From NCBI GenBank assembly GCA_033725935.1, contig MU867069.1, positions 124,001 through 188,000 on the forward strand: a stretch of DNA of 64,000 bases, given 5' to 3'. Below the pieces are notes generated by a model. It was not told the DNA's origin and ran no database searches. It worked only from the letters and a program-made list of their open reading frames with translations. Shown one piece after another: positions 12,701 to 23,571 of the stretch (its first letter is position 1; every line of letters starts with the position of its first letter). The DNA is from Cladorrhinum sp. PSN259 (Eukaryota; Ascomycota; Sordariomycetes; Sordariales; Podosporaceae). The position numbers and the translations under genes were made by a program.

Positions 12701-14610
12701 CTCGCGAATGAGCGAGCTGAGACCAAGTCTCCTGACAAAGACGTAGTCCATCTCCTCGGAGCCGGTGAAGAGCTCGGCGACGACGTAAAGGTTGGGTCGG
12801 ACACGGCGAGCCTCATCGAGGATGTGCTCGGCGACGTGGAGAGGAGTCGAGTGGCAGTTGTCGATACGGAAACCAGCAAAGTACTTGGCGAGCATGCGGG
12901 CATACTTTGTCATGTGTTCCCAGAGCCATGGGCTGTCCTCGGGACCCTTGCCATAACGGAGCTTGGTGCAGTCGCCCCAGACAATGACCTCACGTCTGAG
13001 GTAGACTCGAGACTCGGGGCCGGCATTGTCTACCAGAGCATTTCCGCCCCAGACCCAGCCGTTGTTGGCGAGAACCAAGTCCTCCTTCTTGTGCTTGGCT
13101 GTGATCTTATTCTGAGGGAGACGAGTGAAGTAGGTCTCAATCAGAGGGTTCTCTTGGTTGATCGGCCCGAACTTGGGGCCGTGCTCGTCAAGTCGAACGT
13201 ACTTGATGCGGTTGTAAAGTTGCTGCAACGTGACTGCAATCTCCTTGTCGTATTCCTCGTAGAGCGGTACGTTCATAATATCGAGGACTTGCACGATGTG
13301 GGCGCGTGCCGCAGCTTGATCCGCACTGTCGCCCTTGTCACCCTCGTATTTGCCAAAGTGTACAGACAAGAGAGCAGCAGCGACGCGGGGATCTGCCCTC
13401 CTCCTGAAGCGCTCACCCATGCGATCTGTTCCCTTGAGGCCATACTTGGTCAGCCACTTTGCTTTCTCCTCAAAAGAGGCGGCACGGAGCTCCTGGATGC
13501 CACCAGAGCCCATGGAGCCGTCGGGAAAGGTAGTTGCGGCCACGACCCATGACTCGACGGCAGCATCGGCATCACGGTCAACATCAAGAGTGTAGTATTC
13601 CCAAAGACGAATCTCGGCAATGACCTTCTCCTTGATTGCGTCCATTATCAGGTCAAGATCATCAGTCGACTTGAGCTCGGTTGGCAGACCGAGCTTCTCC
13701 AAGGTGAAACCCAGCTCTAGCAACTTGGTGTCCAACAAGTAGGCCGACTCCAGCCATGGTGCCGTGGTAAGATTGTATCCAGCCTCGGGGTGCTCCTGCA
13801 ACCACGCGCTGTTGTGGGCGGTATGGTTGAGAACAATATCCGTCAGACTGAGCAGAGAGTGCTTCTTCTCGAGACTCTCAACCATGCGCTGAACGTCCTT
13901 CTCACCCTCTGGGAAGTTGGTGGGATCCCAACCGAGCTGGTCGTAGAGGCTGTAAGGCGAGTTGGAGGCACCCCGAACCTGTAAAGGAGTAAAGTGGACC
14001 ATGTTGTAACCCCTATCACTGATGCCCCGAAGATGGCGCTCCCAGTCATTTGGAAACTTGCCCATGAACTTGCTGATCAGGGAGAAGATGGACAGCGCGG
14101 GAAGCGGCAACGGCTGCCCATCAAGAGTGAGCCGTGGCGCGACATCGATGTAGTACAGGGACGTCTTCTTGGTGACGGTCTTGGAGTTGCCGTTTGATTC
14201 CGCTAGGTGATTTGCGAGGTCGGGCAGCTCGGCGTAGGTGGTGTAGAAGGCGTAAGCGCCAGCTTCGTACACGGGAATTGAGATTTCGAGTGTGCGATTA
14301 AAGTCAGGCACAAGTCTGGGACATGTACTGTTAATTTTTACTCCATTTTCTTGTTTTGTAGAAACGAGGTTTGGGCATACTTGAACTCGCGGAACTTGTC
14401 TCGTCGGAAGTCGGCTCCCTTTTCGGGGATGTTGACCCACAGGCTGCCATGGCGACAGATGCTAGATGTGCCTTCGATCGCAAAGCGAATTGTCACGGGG
14501 TCGTTGGTCTTGGGCGCGAGATAAACGTACTCGCCGGCGACCTGGGGCGACCCGTCGTCGTTGAGGGGGAGCAGGTATACCTCGTTGGAAACCATGGTTG
14601 GGGGTATCAT
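9758..14610 (-). CDS. GDB1: Glycogen debranching enzyme (bifunctional)
   Basis: Cytosolic bifunctional enzyme that trims glycogen branch points: 4-alpha-glucanotransferase, then amylo-alpha-1,6-glucosidase. Exons 14610-14381, 14315-9935 and 9868-9758 give 1573 aa, normal for eukaryotic GDEs. The N-terminal half carries the GH13-like transferase: FRIDNCHST near residue 560 (candidate nucleophile Asp) and VAELFTG near 590 (candidate acid/base Glu). The C-terminal half is the GH133 glucosidase, with GRDVFISLRGLYLG near 1117 and WAGLTELTQKNGEDCPDS-SPTQAWSAGCLIDLYMDA at the end. Intron 1 (GTATGC donor, CCCAG acceptor) restores FREFKLVPDFNRTLEIS; an alternative acceptor 12 bases earlier also keeps frame. 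Intron 2 (9934-9869, GTGAGT) removes a 22-codon insertion lying exactly inside the conserved PDSSPTQAW motif. Start chosen at the first ATG (MIPPTMVSNEVYLLPL). Divergent from the glycerol-3-phosphate dehydrogenase gene. Confidence 0.96.
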
Positions 14611-17477
14611 GGTGAAGGAGAGAAAAGGGGGCGACGCTGCCCAGAGAAAGCTTGGAGGGGTACTTGTTGATCGGTGATGGGGGCGGGAAATCGGGGGACC
14701 TAAGACCTAAGGTAAGGTACCAATGTAGATCGTTGCCCCGCGTCGGGTCCAAATGGTGCCCAGCTTAATCGGAAAAGCACCAAATGAGACAGAAGCAGAG
14801 GCAGAGAGATCTGAGGAGTCTTGAGGACATCACCGGGAAGGGGGCACTCCTTCGGAGCTAAGTACGGGAATATTTGCAGCACCGTCTGGTTCCTTGGTCG
14901 TGTCAGCTCCCCTGGGATGGTGCCAAGGTGTCAATGTGGTGGTGATACGCTAGCGACGGGAAAATGCTGTAGGAAACCTGTACGTGGACAATGCACACGA
15001 TGCTTGGAACTTGGAATCAGGGAATTGGTTGACGAGTAGATGGAGACGGAGACGGAGACGACGATTCAAGACAGAGAAGACGAGGGCATTTTGACGAATT
15101 AAGAGAGCAGGCATCACAATCCAATTACATGCAGCACAGCAGGGCGCTGGAAACCTACGCCGTCTGCAGGTCAGAAGAAAGAGCTGTATTAAGCAAAATA
15201 GAAAAGACAAAAATGGAAATCACGGTCCCATCCAGCGCCCGGCTACCATTTGGGCGAGCTGAGAACGGGCTGTTCGGACGGGTCCGCATCTCCAAGAGCT
15301 CCAATTTGAGCTCCAGGAATATGTCGTCAGTGGGTAAAGGCGCCGACGGCCCAGCAGGCCCATGTTGGTTTCATCGTACAATGAATCAGTTGGGTAACCA
15401 TTTATCCTCTTTGCTGGCTCCATCGAGTGAGATGGAAATGGAAATTGAGAATGGTTGACGAATGAAGGTGGGAGAAATAAATGAAGAGCTGAAGGCCCAG
15501 CAGACAAGTCTGAGCTGTCCCATGTTGTCCCACGGTGGGGTTTCATGATTTTCGTTGCACCAATGCCCCTCTTTATGTTTTTTCTTTTGGGAGCAAAAAG
15601 CGCCACGACCCGAACAGGTTAACTTGGAAGCATCATCGTCAATGAAGCCTCAAGCCTCACAATCCGAGCAATATCTAGTTGACCCAAAATGCCATCTTGC
15701 TTACTGTTCAGATTTCAAAATGGTGCCATTCCCATGCCCAGTGCCCCGCATGATCGAGATGCCCATGTTCAATGACATCACGGACAGTTCCTCATCTCTT
15801 GGCCAAGAACGATGTCGCATCAGCCACACCGCCCCGGCCAACCGGGCCTGATCGGCGATCCAGCCGAATGGAAATCGAGGCTGGGCTCTCTGGCCTCGAA
15901 CGTGCTGCGGCTCGTTCCAGCGTCTTGGCTCTTGTTCCTTCTTGGAGAATAGGGGCGTCGGGTACTCTTTTACACTGTCTTTGCTCCACGTGTACCTATG
16001 AGAGCTGGCAATATAGAAGACACGCATGCAAATCGAAGAAATGACAGTTGTTGTCGGCGACCGCATACCATGTGATGATGGATGTTTGAGGCCGTGAGGA
16101 TAATAAATGGGTATTTAATTGCCAACATGCCCGCCCCTGTTATATGCTGTGGACTCTGAGCATTGACTGGTGGAGAGTAAAAATGCTTCTTTTGTTAGAT
16201 TTGGATCTTGCTGCATTCCTACGACTCCATCACGCAGGGTCAAAAGACAGCGGCCCGTGCCTTCACTAATGTCAGCACGTGTCTTCGGATCATCCGGACG
16301 ATCTGAGCCTTCGCCCGAGACGATTCAAGACCGAAGCTATTCAGGGATGCCGCCGTTTCGCTATGGACGAGCCTTGAGATGATCGACTGTTGCCGGAATG
16401 TAACCAGGGGTTATTATGGTGACAAGGAGGTGAAGAAATCGACCGAGGCAATGGCGCGAATGCTCACAATCAGACAACAATTATGTGAATGCCGTATCAG
16501 AAAATCATGCGATACTACAGTGCTGTGACACTCAAACTGAGAATTTGATAAGAGTCGAATGCCTCGGTGTACGGTAAATATCTCGGCGAGTCTGGAAGCC
16601 AATGGAAAGATAACCAACCTCGGTGAGAAAGATCTGACGGCTGCGGCCGAAGCGTCGGCCGAGGCCAGCAGGGTGTTTGGTGGCAGCTGTGGGCGGCAGT
16701 GGACGGTTCGCTGTCACAAGCTTAAAAGGTGCTGTCAGAAGGGGCGCTAACAATTTCTTGGCCGTGAGAAGGGAAGGCGGTGGCATTCTGCCCCTTGTCC
16801 CCTCCCTTAAGGGTTTCCGGGTTGCGTCATGTCTCCCTGAACGGTCCAACCAAAGGGCCCCAAAAAGCGCAGAGAGGAAGATCGGCCGTCATCAACCGAA
16901 TTTCACAAGCTGGTTTCTGGAGGGACAAAGGGGTGCCCCGTCACACGCCCCATAGTAATTATTCTTTTTTTTTTTTGTAAGGGTCGTACACCGGTGGACG
17001 GCCGAGAAGAACGTCTTAGGGTGGCCACGCCGATTGCCAATGATGCGCGGCCCAATTCGAGTTCTTTATAAACAATCCAACATCCCTTCTGCTGGCCTGT
17101 CTCGGCCGGTTTTGTTTGGTCAGAAAAAGCTTGGGTTCGCATTGCCATTCCTGCCACCAACGCATATCCATTACTCGACCAATCTGCCACCCCATCCCCG
17201 TCTTCCGAATATCCACTTAGCACGCGGGCCATCCCGGCTCCCAGAGAACAACCCTTGCGGACCTCGTGAGCAGACTAGGGCGCATTCTTCTCTGCCCCCC
17301 CTCAACAACCACCACCGCATTTTCCCCTTCACAACCCCGGCGGAAACTTCTAATCCGAACCGAACAACAACACGCAGACTGACCGCCACTCCTCGCTACA
17401 CTCACCCATCTCGTGCTCTTCTGCCCGTTTCCCTTCACCCGAGTCACCGGAACTGCTACTCCTCAGCAACCGCCAAA
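14611..17477. promoter_or_regulatory. Shared divergent intergenic region, debranching enzyme / GPD
   Basis: 2.87 kb between the two divergent start codons with no supportable gene. On the dehydrogenase side there are two CCCCT STRE-type pentamers (16791-16795, 16799-16803), an ATGACGCAA-type (ATF/CRE-like) site on the minus strand at 16822-16830, a T10 tract near 16967 and a TATAAA at 17067-17072 about 410 bases before the GPD ATG. The leader from about 17100 is strongly C-rich, a usual 5' leader composition in highly expressed fungal genes. STREs are the classic stress elements of yeast GPD1; their use here is inference. Confidence 0.5.
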
Positions 17478-18692
17478 ATGGCAGTCAACGGCACCCACAA
17501 GTCTCTACACAAGGTGACCATTATTGGTTCCGGAAATTGGGGAACGACGGTCGGCAAGTTGATGGCCGAGAACACCGCAGAGCATCCAGAGATTTTTGAG
17601 AAGGATGTTCAGATGTGGGTGTATGAAGAGGAGGTCGAGGTCGACGGTGAGCGCAAGAAGTTGACCGAGGTCATCAACTCGAAACACGAAAACGTCAAAT
17701 ACCTCCCCAAGATCAAACTCCCGACAAACCTCATCGCGAATCCCTCCCTCGTTGATGCCGTCAAGAACTCGACCATCCTCGTCTTCAACCTGCCCCACGA
17801 GTTCATTGGCAATATTTGCAAACAGATCCAGGGCCACATCCTCCCATACGCCCGTGGTGTAAGCTGCATCAAGGGTGTTACGGTGACAGACGATAAGATC
17901 GAGTTGATTTCCGAATTCATCGGCGACAAGCTGTCCATCTACTGCGGTGCTCTGAGCGGTGCCAACATCGCCAGCGAAATCGCAAACGAGATGTGGTGCG
18001 AGACTACCATTGCCTACAACACTCCTCCGTGCGATCGTCATGCAGTCAACGGGAATGGCCATGCCAACGGTACCAACGGCCAGTCGATCGAGGAGCATCG
18101 CGACTCTCGCGGCCAGATCATCAAGACCCCGCTCACCCCAGTACCGAGCGAGTATCCCGAACTCTCCCATGATGTGCTTCGCAGCTTGTTCCAGCGCCCC
18201 TACTTCACTGTTTCGATGATTTCGGACGTTGCTGGTGTCTCGCTCGGCGGTGCTCTCAAGAACATCGTCGCACTTGCCTGCGGCTTCGTCGAGGGCCACG
18301 GCTGGAACATGACCGCCAAGACGGCTGTGATGCGTCGCGGTATGCAAGAGATCCTCCAGTTCGCCAAGGAGTTCTACCCCGAGACCGTCAAACCCGAGAC
18401 GCTCTGGGAGGAGAGTGCTGGCTGGGGTGACATGATCGTCTCTTGCACGTCTGCGCGTAACTGGCGGTATTCCAAGATGGCCGTCGAGCGCGGCGTGTCC
18501 ATTCAGGAGATTGAGCGGACCGAGCTCAATGGACAGAAGTTGCAGGGCATTTCTACCTCTCGCGAGGTCAACAGCTTCTTGCGCGCACGGGGCGTCGAGG
18601 ACAAGTATCCTCTTTTCAAGGCCGTCGATGGAATTCTGGATGGAAACATCAACTTGGATGACATCCCTCGGTTGTTCAGGAAGGCTCAGTAG
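17478..18692 (+). CDS. GPD1: Glycerol-3-phosphate dehydrogenase (NAD+), cytosolic
   Basis: Reduces dihydroxyacetone phosphate to sn-glycerol-3-phosphate with NADH, for glycerol (osmolyte) and lipid synthesis. Single exon, 404 aa. The N-terminal Rossmann motif is KVTIIGSGNWGTTVGKL (residues 12-28). Conserved active-site regions follow: CIKGVTV with Lys about 132, GALSGANIASEIA, and GVSLGGALKNIVALACGF with the catalytic-type Lys at 261. The C-terminal domain has ESAGWGDMIVSC and LQGISTSREV. A low-complexity insertion (NGNGHANGTNG, about residues 190-200) interrupts the middle, as in other filamentous fungi. Start chosen at the CGCCAAAATGGC context, where homology begins. The frame stays open upstream to 17040 but the TATA-like box at 17067 argues for the shorter product. 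No PTS1 at the C-terminus (RKAQ). Confidence 0.97.
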   Translation: MAVNGTHKSLHKVTIIGSGNWGTTVGKLMAENTAEHPEIFEKDVQMWVYEEEVEVDGERKKLTEVINSKHENVKYLPKIKLPTNLIANPSLVDAVKNSTILVFNLPHEFIGNICKQIQGHILPYARGVSCIKGVTVTDDKIELISEFIGDKLSIYCGALSGANIASEIANEMWCETTIAYNTPPCDRHAVNGNGHANGTNGQSIEEHRDSRGQIIKTPLTPVPSEYPELSHDVLRSLFQRPYFTVSMISDVAGVSLGGALKNIVALACGFVEGHGWNMTAKTAVMRRGMQEILQFAKEFYPETVKPETLWEESAGWGDMIVSCTSARNWRYSKMAVERGVSIQEIERTELNGQKLQGISTSREVNSFLRARGVEDKYPLFKAVDGILDGNINLDDIPRLFRKAQ

Positions 18693-19432
18693 ATGGAAGC
18701 AAAAAAGGAACCCGGGAGTTTAGGGTAATATGGCAATTATGACTTTTCGGTTACTATGGGAAGGCGCATCATCAGGTTACGTTGGGACACTCACCCCCCG
18801 CACCATAAGACACACACACACAATACAAGGGCCGAGTCCAACGCCGTCCCGGGCGGGTTACGAGGCGGGGTGGGCATGTACATACTCAATTACAACACAC
18901 AAGTATCGAACTGTCTCACACGGGACGGTCGGAAAGGCGGGTTTAGAATGGTCAAAAGCGGTCATCAAGGCTGATTCACGGGGCATGTTGTTTTTGGGGA
19001 GTAATATCATTAAAAAAGGAGCCTTAAAAGACGGAATACATTTAATACCACAGACTGGACATTATCCCAACTCGTACTGTGTAACGCGAACGGTCTCTTT
19101 GCCCCTGAATGCTAGAAATCCAAAATCCAAAATTTGCTGTATATTTTGTTTTATTTATTATTAAGGCCTAAAATGCTGGATCTGGAAACCCAAGTAGTAC
19201 CCGAAAATGTCGGAATAGAAACTTTGCTAAACAATTGCACTCATACGCATGTATATCCAACCTCACGCCAGCTACAAAAGACAAGTGAAACAAGCGCAAC
19301 GACGCCGCTTGGAACTCATAACCTGCATGTATGTCTTCAAAAACAAACCTCATAAATGTAAATATCGTCTCCAATACACCCAAGTCAAAGCACGGTCTGT
19401 GGGGAGGAGGGTACACAAGTATACGATAGAAA
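18693..19432. other. Convergent spacer, GPD / GGCT-like gene
   Basis: Region between two converging stop codons. It holds no supportable gene. It is moderately AT-rich toward 19.0-19.2 kb, as expected for 3' untranslated sequence and polyadenylation signals. Confidence 0.6.
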
Positions 19433-20779
19433 TCAAGCCAACAACAACCCCCTCTTCTCCTCATAATCCGTGACCTCCTCCCTTCTCCAACTCAACGATC
19501 CTCTCTTTCCTCTCCTCCTCCTTACACTGGCACCTTCCTTCTCCTCCTCCTCTTCCAGCGTCCTCTCCCCATCCCCAAACAACCCCTTGGCAAACAAGTC
19601 ATAACTCCCCCAGATTAGATTCATCAGCACGGTACTGAGCACCATCACCCATTTGGGAGCTCTGCCATTCTTATCCGCCATAAATTTGGACACAGACATG
19701 AGAAGCAGCAAAAGGGGAGCCCAGAACCCCAGAAACAAAACTTGGCCGAGTTTCTGACGACAGGTCGTGATGGTGTAGGGCTGTAATTTTGAGAGATAAA
19801 ATATGTAGTCCCGGGGCATCTCATGTTCTTGCGCCCCGGTTAGGATTAGGTCCAAGTATCGGGCCGACGGTTGGGCGTAGGTGGCCGAGGGGCGGCGGAG
19901 GGGCAGGAGGAGGCGTTTGTACCACGGTATACCATTATCCCCACTGTTATCTGTATCATCGCTCGAAAAAGGTCGAGCAGGTGAAGGAGGAGCATCATCA
20001 GCATCATTGGGAGGAGCTGGAAGTCTCGGCGCGTAGAGGGTACGAGCCAGAAACGGTCTGGGTATCGGGATCGCGGGCTTCTCCGGGACGCTGACGCTTG
20101 GCGGTAAGGGGAAGCACGGCACCATAATGTCATGATAAGATGATCCCGCGCCCTCTGTTGCGATTATCTTGGCGTAGTCGGATTGTGTCACCTCGTAGAC
20201 TACCCCGTAGAGCCCATTATTCCATACCGGCTCTCGTCTGCCGAAACTTGTCTGCAAGTGGGGAGGTGGGATGGGCGGAACATCGGGCAGGTTCGGCGGG
20301 ATGGGAGGCGGCTTTGTAGGTATCTTGCGGATGGTAGTGTTGGCGAAGCATGGTTCCTTGTATGGCAACCCTGGCAAGTCAAAGATCAAGTCTAGTGACG
20401 GAGCGGAAACGTTCAGCTGGCTGAGTGGCCGGATGCCGCGCATGCCGAGGAAGGTTTTGGCGCAGAGGTTGCTGCCGTAGGCGAGGTATAGGACTGTGCT
20501 GGATTCATTGCGGGCGTTGCACGGCGCCGATTTGGTGAGGATGGGTTCGGTCGGGAAGTTGGTCTTGTCGAGAGGCTGCGCGTCGGCTTGGGAGAGACGC
20601 TCGAGGGTTGTGCGTGGGATGGAGGAGATGGGAGGGTACGAGGGCTTGGATGGTTTCGCTGCCCAGGACCATAGTGTTTGAATATGGCAAAGACTAGAGA
20701 TCGCTGTGTCGTCTTGATGTGACGCTTCCGAGTCAGGCGGAGCAAGCGTTTGTTTGGTTGTGGAATTTGGAGCAGCCAT
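19433..20779 (-). CDS. Gamma-glutamylcyclotransferase-like protein with C-terminal membrane helices
   Basis: 448 aa, single exon, start MAAPNSTTKQTLAPPDSEAS at 20779. The core is a GGCT/AIG2-type (BtrG-like) fold with the hallmark substrate-loop motif VLYLAYGSNLCAKTF near residue 100 and a candidate catalytic glutamate in KIIATEGAGSSYHDI near 210. The GLYGVVYEVTQSDYAKI segment before it is typical of the family. Family members cleave gamma-glutamyl amides to 5-oxoproline; the GliK branch acts in gliotoxin metabolism, so glutathione-linked chemistry is possible but not shown. Unlike bacterial members it has a long Pro-rich insert (about residues 165-190) and two predicted membrane helices near 345-365 (VLFLGFWAPLLLLLMSV) and 375-395, then an acidic/basic tail (LEEEEEKEGASVRRRRGKR). 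This suggests an anchored enzyme. Confidence 0.82.
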   Translation of the reverse strand: MAAPNSTTKQTLAPPDSEASHQDDTAISSLCHIQTLWSWAAKPSKPSYPPISSIPRTTLERLSQADAQPLDKTNFPTEPILTKSAPCNARNESSTVLYLAYGSNLCAKTFLGMRGIRPLSQLNVSAPSLDLIFDLPGLPYKEPCFANTTIRKIPTKPPPIPPNLPDVPPIPPPHLQTSFGRREPVWNNGLYGVVYEVTQSDYAKIIATEGAGSSYHDIMVPCFPLPPSVSVPEKPAIPIPRPFLARTLYAPRLPAPPNDADDAPPSPARPFSSDDTDNSGDNGIPWYKRLLLPLRRPSATYAQPSARYLDLILTGAQEHEMPRDYIFYLSKLQPYTITTCRQKLGQVLFLGFWAPLLLLLMSVSKFMADKNGRAPKWVMVLSTVLMNLIWGSYDLFAKGLFGDGERTLEEEEEKEGASVRRRRGKRGSLSWRREEVTDYEEKRGLLLA

Positions 20780-21174
20780 TTTGAGCCTTTGACGCAATTC
20801 TGAGCAAAAATGACGAGCTGCGATGCTTGTCTGTATCTTTATATAATCAATGATTGCATACGTAATCCACGAACCAAATGCTCTCGGAAGCCGGGAACAT
20901 GGGGCAACGGAAGACTTCCGGTTTGTCCCATCTCGGTGGTCCGTGTTCGCTCGGAGCAACCCCGAACAGCGGCTTACCAATGTCTCCGAGAGATTTCCTA
21001 TTGAGGAAAATAAAGATAAAATGACAATGGAAAACAACAGCGTCACCCTGCAGTCAAAAATGATGTCCGACCAAAATATTTTATTATTCATCAAGAGGGG
21101 GGGAAAAAACAGTGAATTTTTTTTGGGGGAAAAGCACAAAAATCTATCCCGACCAACAAACCAACACACCACCC
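20780..21174. other. Promoter region of the GGCT-like gene
   Basis: About 395 bases between the start of the GGCT-like gene and the stop of the next minus-strand gene. It contains TTTTATTT/AAAAT-rich tracts near 21075-21130 but no reading frame worth calling. Confidence 0.5.
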
Positions 21175-22496
21175 TCACACCTGGTCCAGCACTGACAAGG
21201 CCTCGTGCGGGGCATGGAGGTGGTCATGGAGCCGTGCCTGGAGCTCCTGGAAGAGCTCCTGCTCCGTGGGTGACAGCTCTGGCTCCTCCTCCTCCTCCTC
21301 CTCCTCCTCCTCCTCCTCCTCCTCCTCCTGGGGCGGTTGGATTGCCCTCTCCAACTCCCTCTCCGCCTCTGCAATAATGTTCCCTATCGTCTGTCTGGCT
21401 TCCTGGTACCCAAACATCAAGCGATTCAAGTCGGATAGGGGCTGGTCTTGGGCGATGAGCTCCTCATGAAGCTGGGTCATTTCCTGCTGGCTTTGGTTGA
21501 GGGCAGGGATTATTTTCTGTTGGAGCTCATGGTAAGTCAACTCCTCTGCCTCCTTCTCAAGTCTTGCCATGTTGGATATGATCCGTTGGGCGTTTCCCAC
21601 GTATTCCCGAGATACAGCTTCGACCGCGTGCTCTAGATACTTCATTTTGTGATAGACTAGAGACCTCATTCTGTGATAGAGTCCCTGGATAAAAACGTTA
21701 GCTGTATTAACAAAAGGCAATGGTGCTTACTTACAGTGCCAAGCTGCTGATAAACATCGGGAGAAATTATGTTCACGAGCAAATCGTCGTCCTCTGGCAA
21801 GTCCTCGTCCCGGGGCATCGGTGGCAAGGAAGGGTTAGATACATAGGTGTCGTCGGAAAGAGTGTGATCGGCGTCTAAGTCTTGACAAGCAGGAACTAGA
21901 ACAGGAGAGGGTGCACGGCCGGAAGTACTAGGATACGAGATGGTTTCATCCATCCCATGGTCATTGATATATCGGAGTGGTTCTGGAGATGGTGGACGGC
22001 CGGGAGTGCTAGGATACCAGACAGGTTCATCTATCTCATATCCATTCACGCATTGAGGCGGCCCTGGAGATAGTGTAGGAGGTCCTGAAGATGGTGCATG
22101 GCCTGGAGTGCTAGGATACCAGACGGGTTCATCCGCCTCATAACCATTTACATATCGAGGCGGCCGCGGAGATGGTGCAAGTGGTTCTGTAGATGATATA
22201 GGAGGCCCTGAAGATGGTACAGGCGGTTCTGTAGATTGTGCAGGAGGCTCTGGAGATAGTGTATGAGGTCCCGAAGATGGCGCAGGCGGTCCTGTAGATG
22301 GTACAGTCGGTTCTGAAGAGGGTGCATGGCCTGGAGTGCTAGGATACCAGATTGGTTCATCCATCTCATAACCATTGTGGTAGCGGATCGGCTCTGGAGA
22401 TGGTGTACGAATACCAGTAAGCCAACTCTCCGCTTCAAGAAACAGCCAGTCCATAGGAGGATGGGGTTCGGTTGGGGTCTGAGAAGCGGAAGCCAT
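21175..22496 (-). CDS. Pro-rich tandem-repeat protein with coiled coil and poly-Glu
   Basis: Two exons, 22496-21735 and 21684-21175 (50-nt intron, donor GTAAGT, acceptor CCAG), 423 aa; the join reads YQQLGTGLYHRMRSL. No family recognised. The N-terminal half has four copies of a 26-residue module of the form RYxNGYExDEPxWYPSTPGxAPSSxP (about residues 38-63, 114-139, 147-172, 174-199; the last is most diverged). A 50-residue Pro/Ser/Glu linker separates copies 1 and 2 and is itself a degenerate SSGPP/STEPP repeat. The C-terminal half is predicted helical/coiled coil (SQQEMTQLHEELIAQ) with 15 consecutive Glu encoded by a pure GAG array, then LSPTEQELFQELQARL. Start chosen at TTCGCAATGGCTTCC; an in-frame ATG 65 codons upstream is the alternative. 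Disordered scaffold-like architecture; function unknown. Confidence 0.7.
21283..21329. repeat. (CTC)15 trinucleotide array, coding for poly-Glu
   Basis: A pure CTC run on the plus strand reads as GAG codons for Glu on the minus strand, inside the repeat-protein gene. Pure codon use suggests replication slippage, so copy number is probably polymorphic between strains. Confidence 0.9.
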
Positions 22497-23160
22497 TGCG
22501 AAGCTAGATGGCAAAGTAGTAGTATGCTCAAGGAAAGAAGTCGGGGACAGAAGGGAGTGGTTGTGGAGACGGAGGATGGCAGAGATAGAGAAGACAAGAT
22601 GAGAGGAAGATAGAGAGGGAGATATTGGAGTTAATGGAAGTTGTGGTGCAGAGATTTCGGAAGCTTGATTATTTGCACAAGGGGAAGTCACGTCTTGCCT
22701 ATGAAATCAGGGTTGAGCTCGAAAACTGGCACTGCACTCTCGGGCATTTTGTGAGTTACAGCTTTTTTTGTTAAAATTGACATTCTAATTTATAAATACC
22801 CTTGGTAAATCTGCTTTTAAAGAGGGCAAAAGGTGGCTGTGGCTCTCCAGACCAGCTCTGTTGTGTAAAGAGTGTTGTGGGTACAGAGATGCATTCTTGG
22901 GTTTCAGCATGGAATTCGCCGAGAATACGTTCTCTGGAACACCTCTTTTGCCAAAAAGAAAAACAATACTACGATCTCGTACCCTGAAGGCTGTTCGTAT
23001 GATCATATGTCGAAGCTACTCAGAGGTTGATGATACTGCGATGCCTTTGGCGCTCTGTCGCGGTTGTTGCATTATTGCCAGTATTGATTGCCGGGCGCGT
23101 AAAAAGGAATTACTGCTGGCCAAGCATATATGCGACATGTAACATGTATTTGTTTCGACG

Positions 23161-23571
23161 CTATATATGAGTGCAAAAAGGTCCACCACCCAAAAACATG
23201 GGCAACGGTCGTGGGAGGTCCTTGTCGGTTTCTGAGCCGGCTGACTCTTCAGATTTTGGGCTGCTTTTGCTGTCACTGGCGACTTTCTTCTTCTCGGCAG
23301 CCGTCACTGAGTTCCGAATTGGTTCCGCAGGCACCTTATTTTTACCAGCTTCAGCCTCGCCGTGGAGTGCAAGAAGGTTAATCCTGAGCGGATTGACTAC
23401 CGGGAGGGAAAAGGAGGACAGACTGGCCCGCTGAACTTGTGGGTTGCCAGTAAGAGCAGCGGCCCGTCGTTGAGTACTGGCAGGAGTGGAAGATGCTGCC
23501 GTTTTAGGAGAAGAAGACTGATCATTTTGGCGCATCTTCTGCTGTTGGTTCCGCTTCTTCCACGCTTCAAC
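23161..23571 (-). CDS. Doubtful low-complexity coding segment
   Basis: Open frame on the minus strand reading from a possible AG acceptor at 23572-23573 (VEAWKKRNQQQKMRQNDQ) or from the ATG at 23535 to a stop at 23161. Composition is Ser/Ala/Lys/Pro-rich and hydrophilic, with KKKVASDSKSSPKSEESAG in the second half, consistent with a disordered nuclear or signalling tail but also with chance. No TATA or leader signal was found. It may be the 3' exon of a gene whose upstream part is decayed. No function proposed. Confidence 0.25.
   Translation of the reverse strand, partial: VEAWKKRNQQQKMRQNDQSSSPKTAASSTPASTQRRAAALTGNPQVQRASLSSFSLPVVNPLRINLLALHGEAEAGKNKVPAEPIRNSVTAAEKKKVASDSKSSPKSEESAGSETDKDLPRPLPMFLGGGPFCTHI

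Noticed and set aside
9798..14197. Long plus-strand frames, including one of 300 codons at 12650-13552
   Set aside because: They are antisense shadows of the debranching-enzyme gene, produced by its codon bias.
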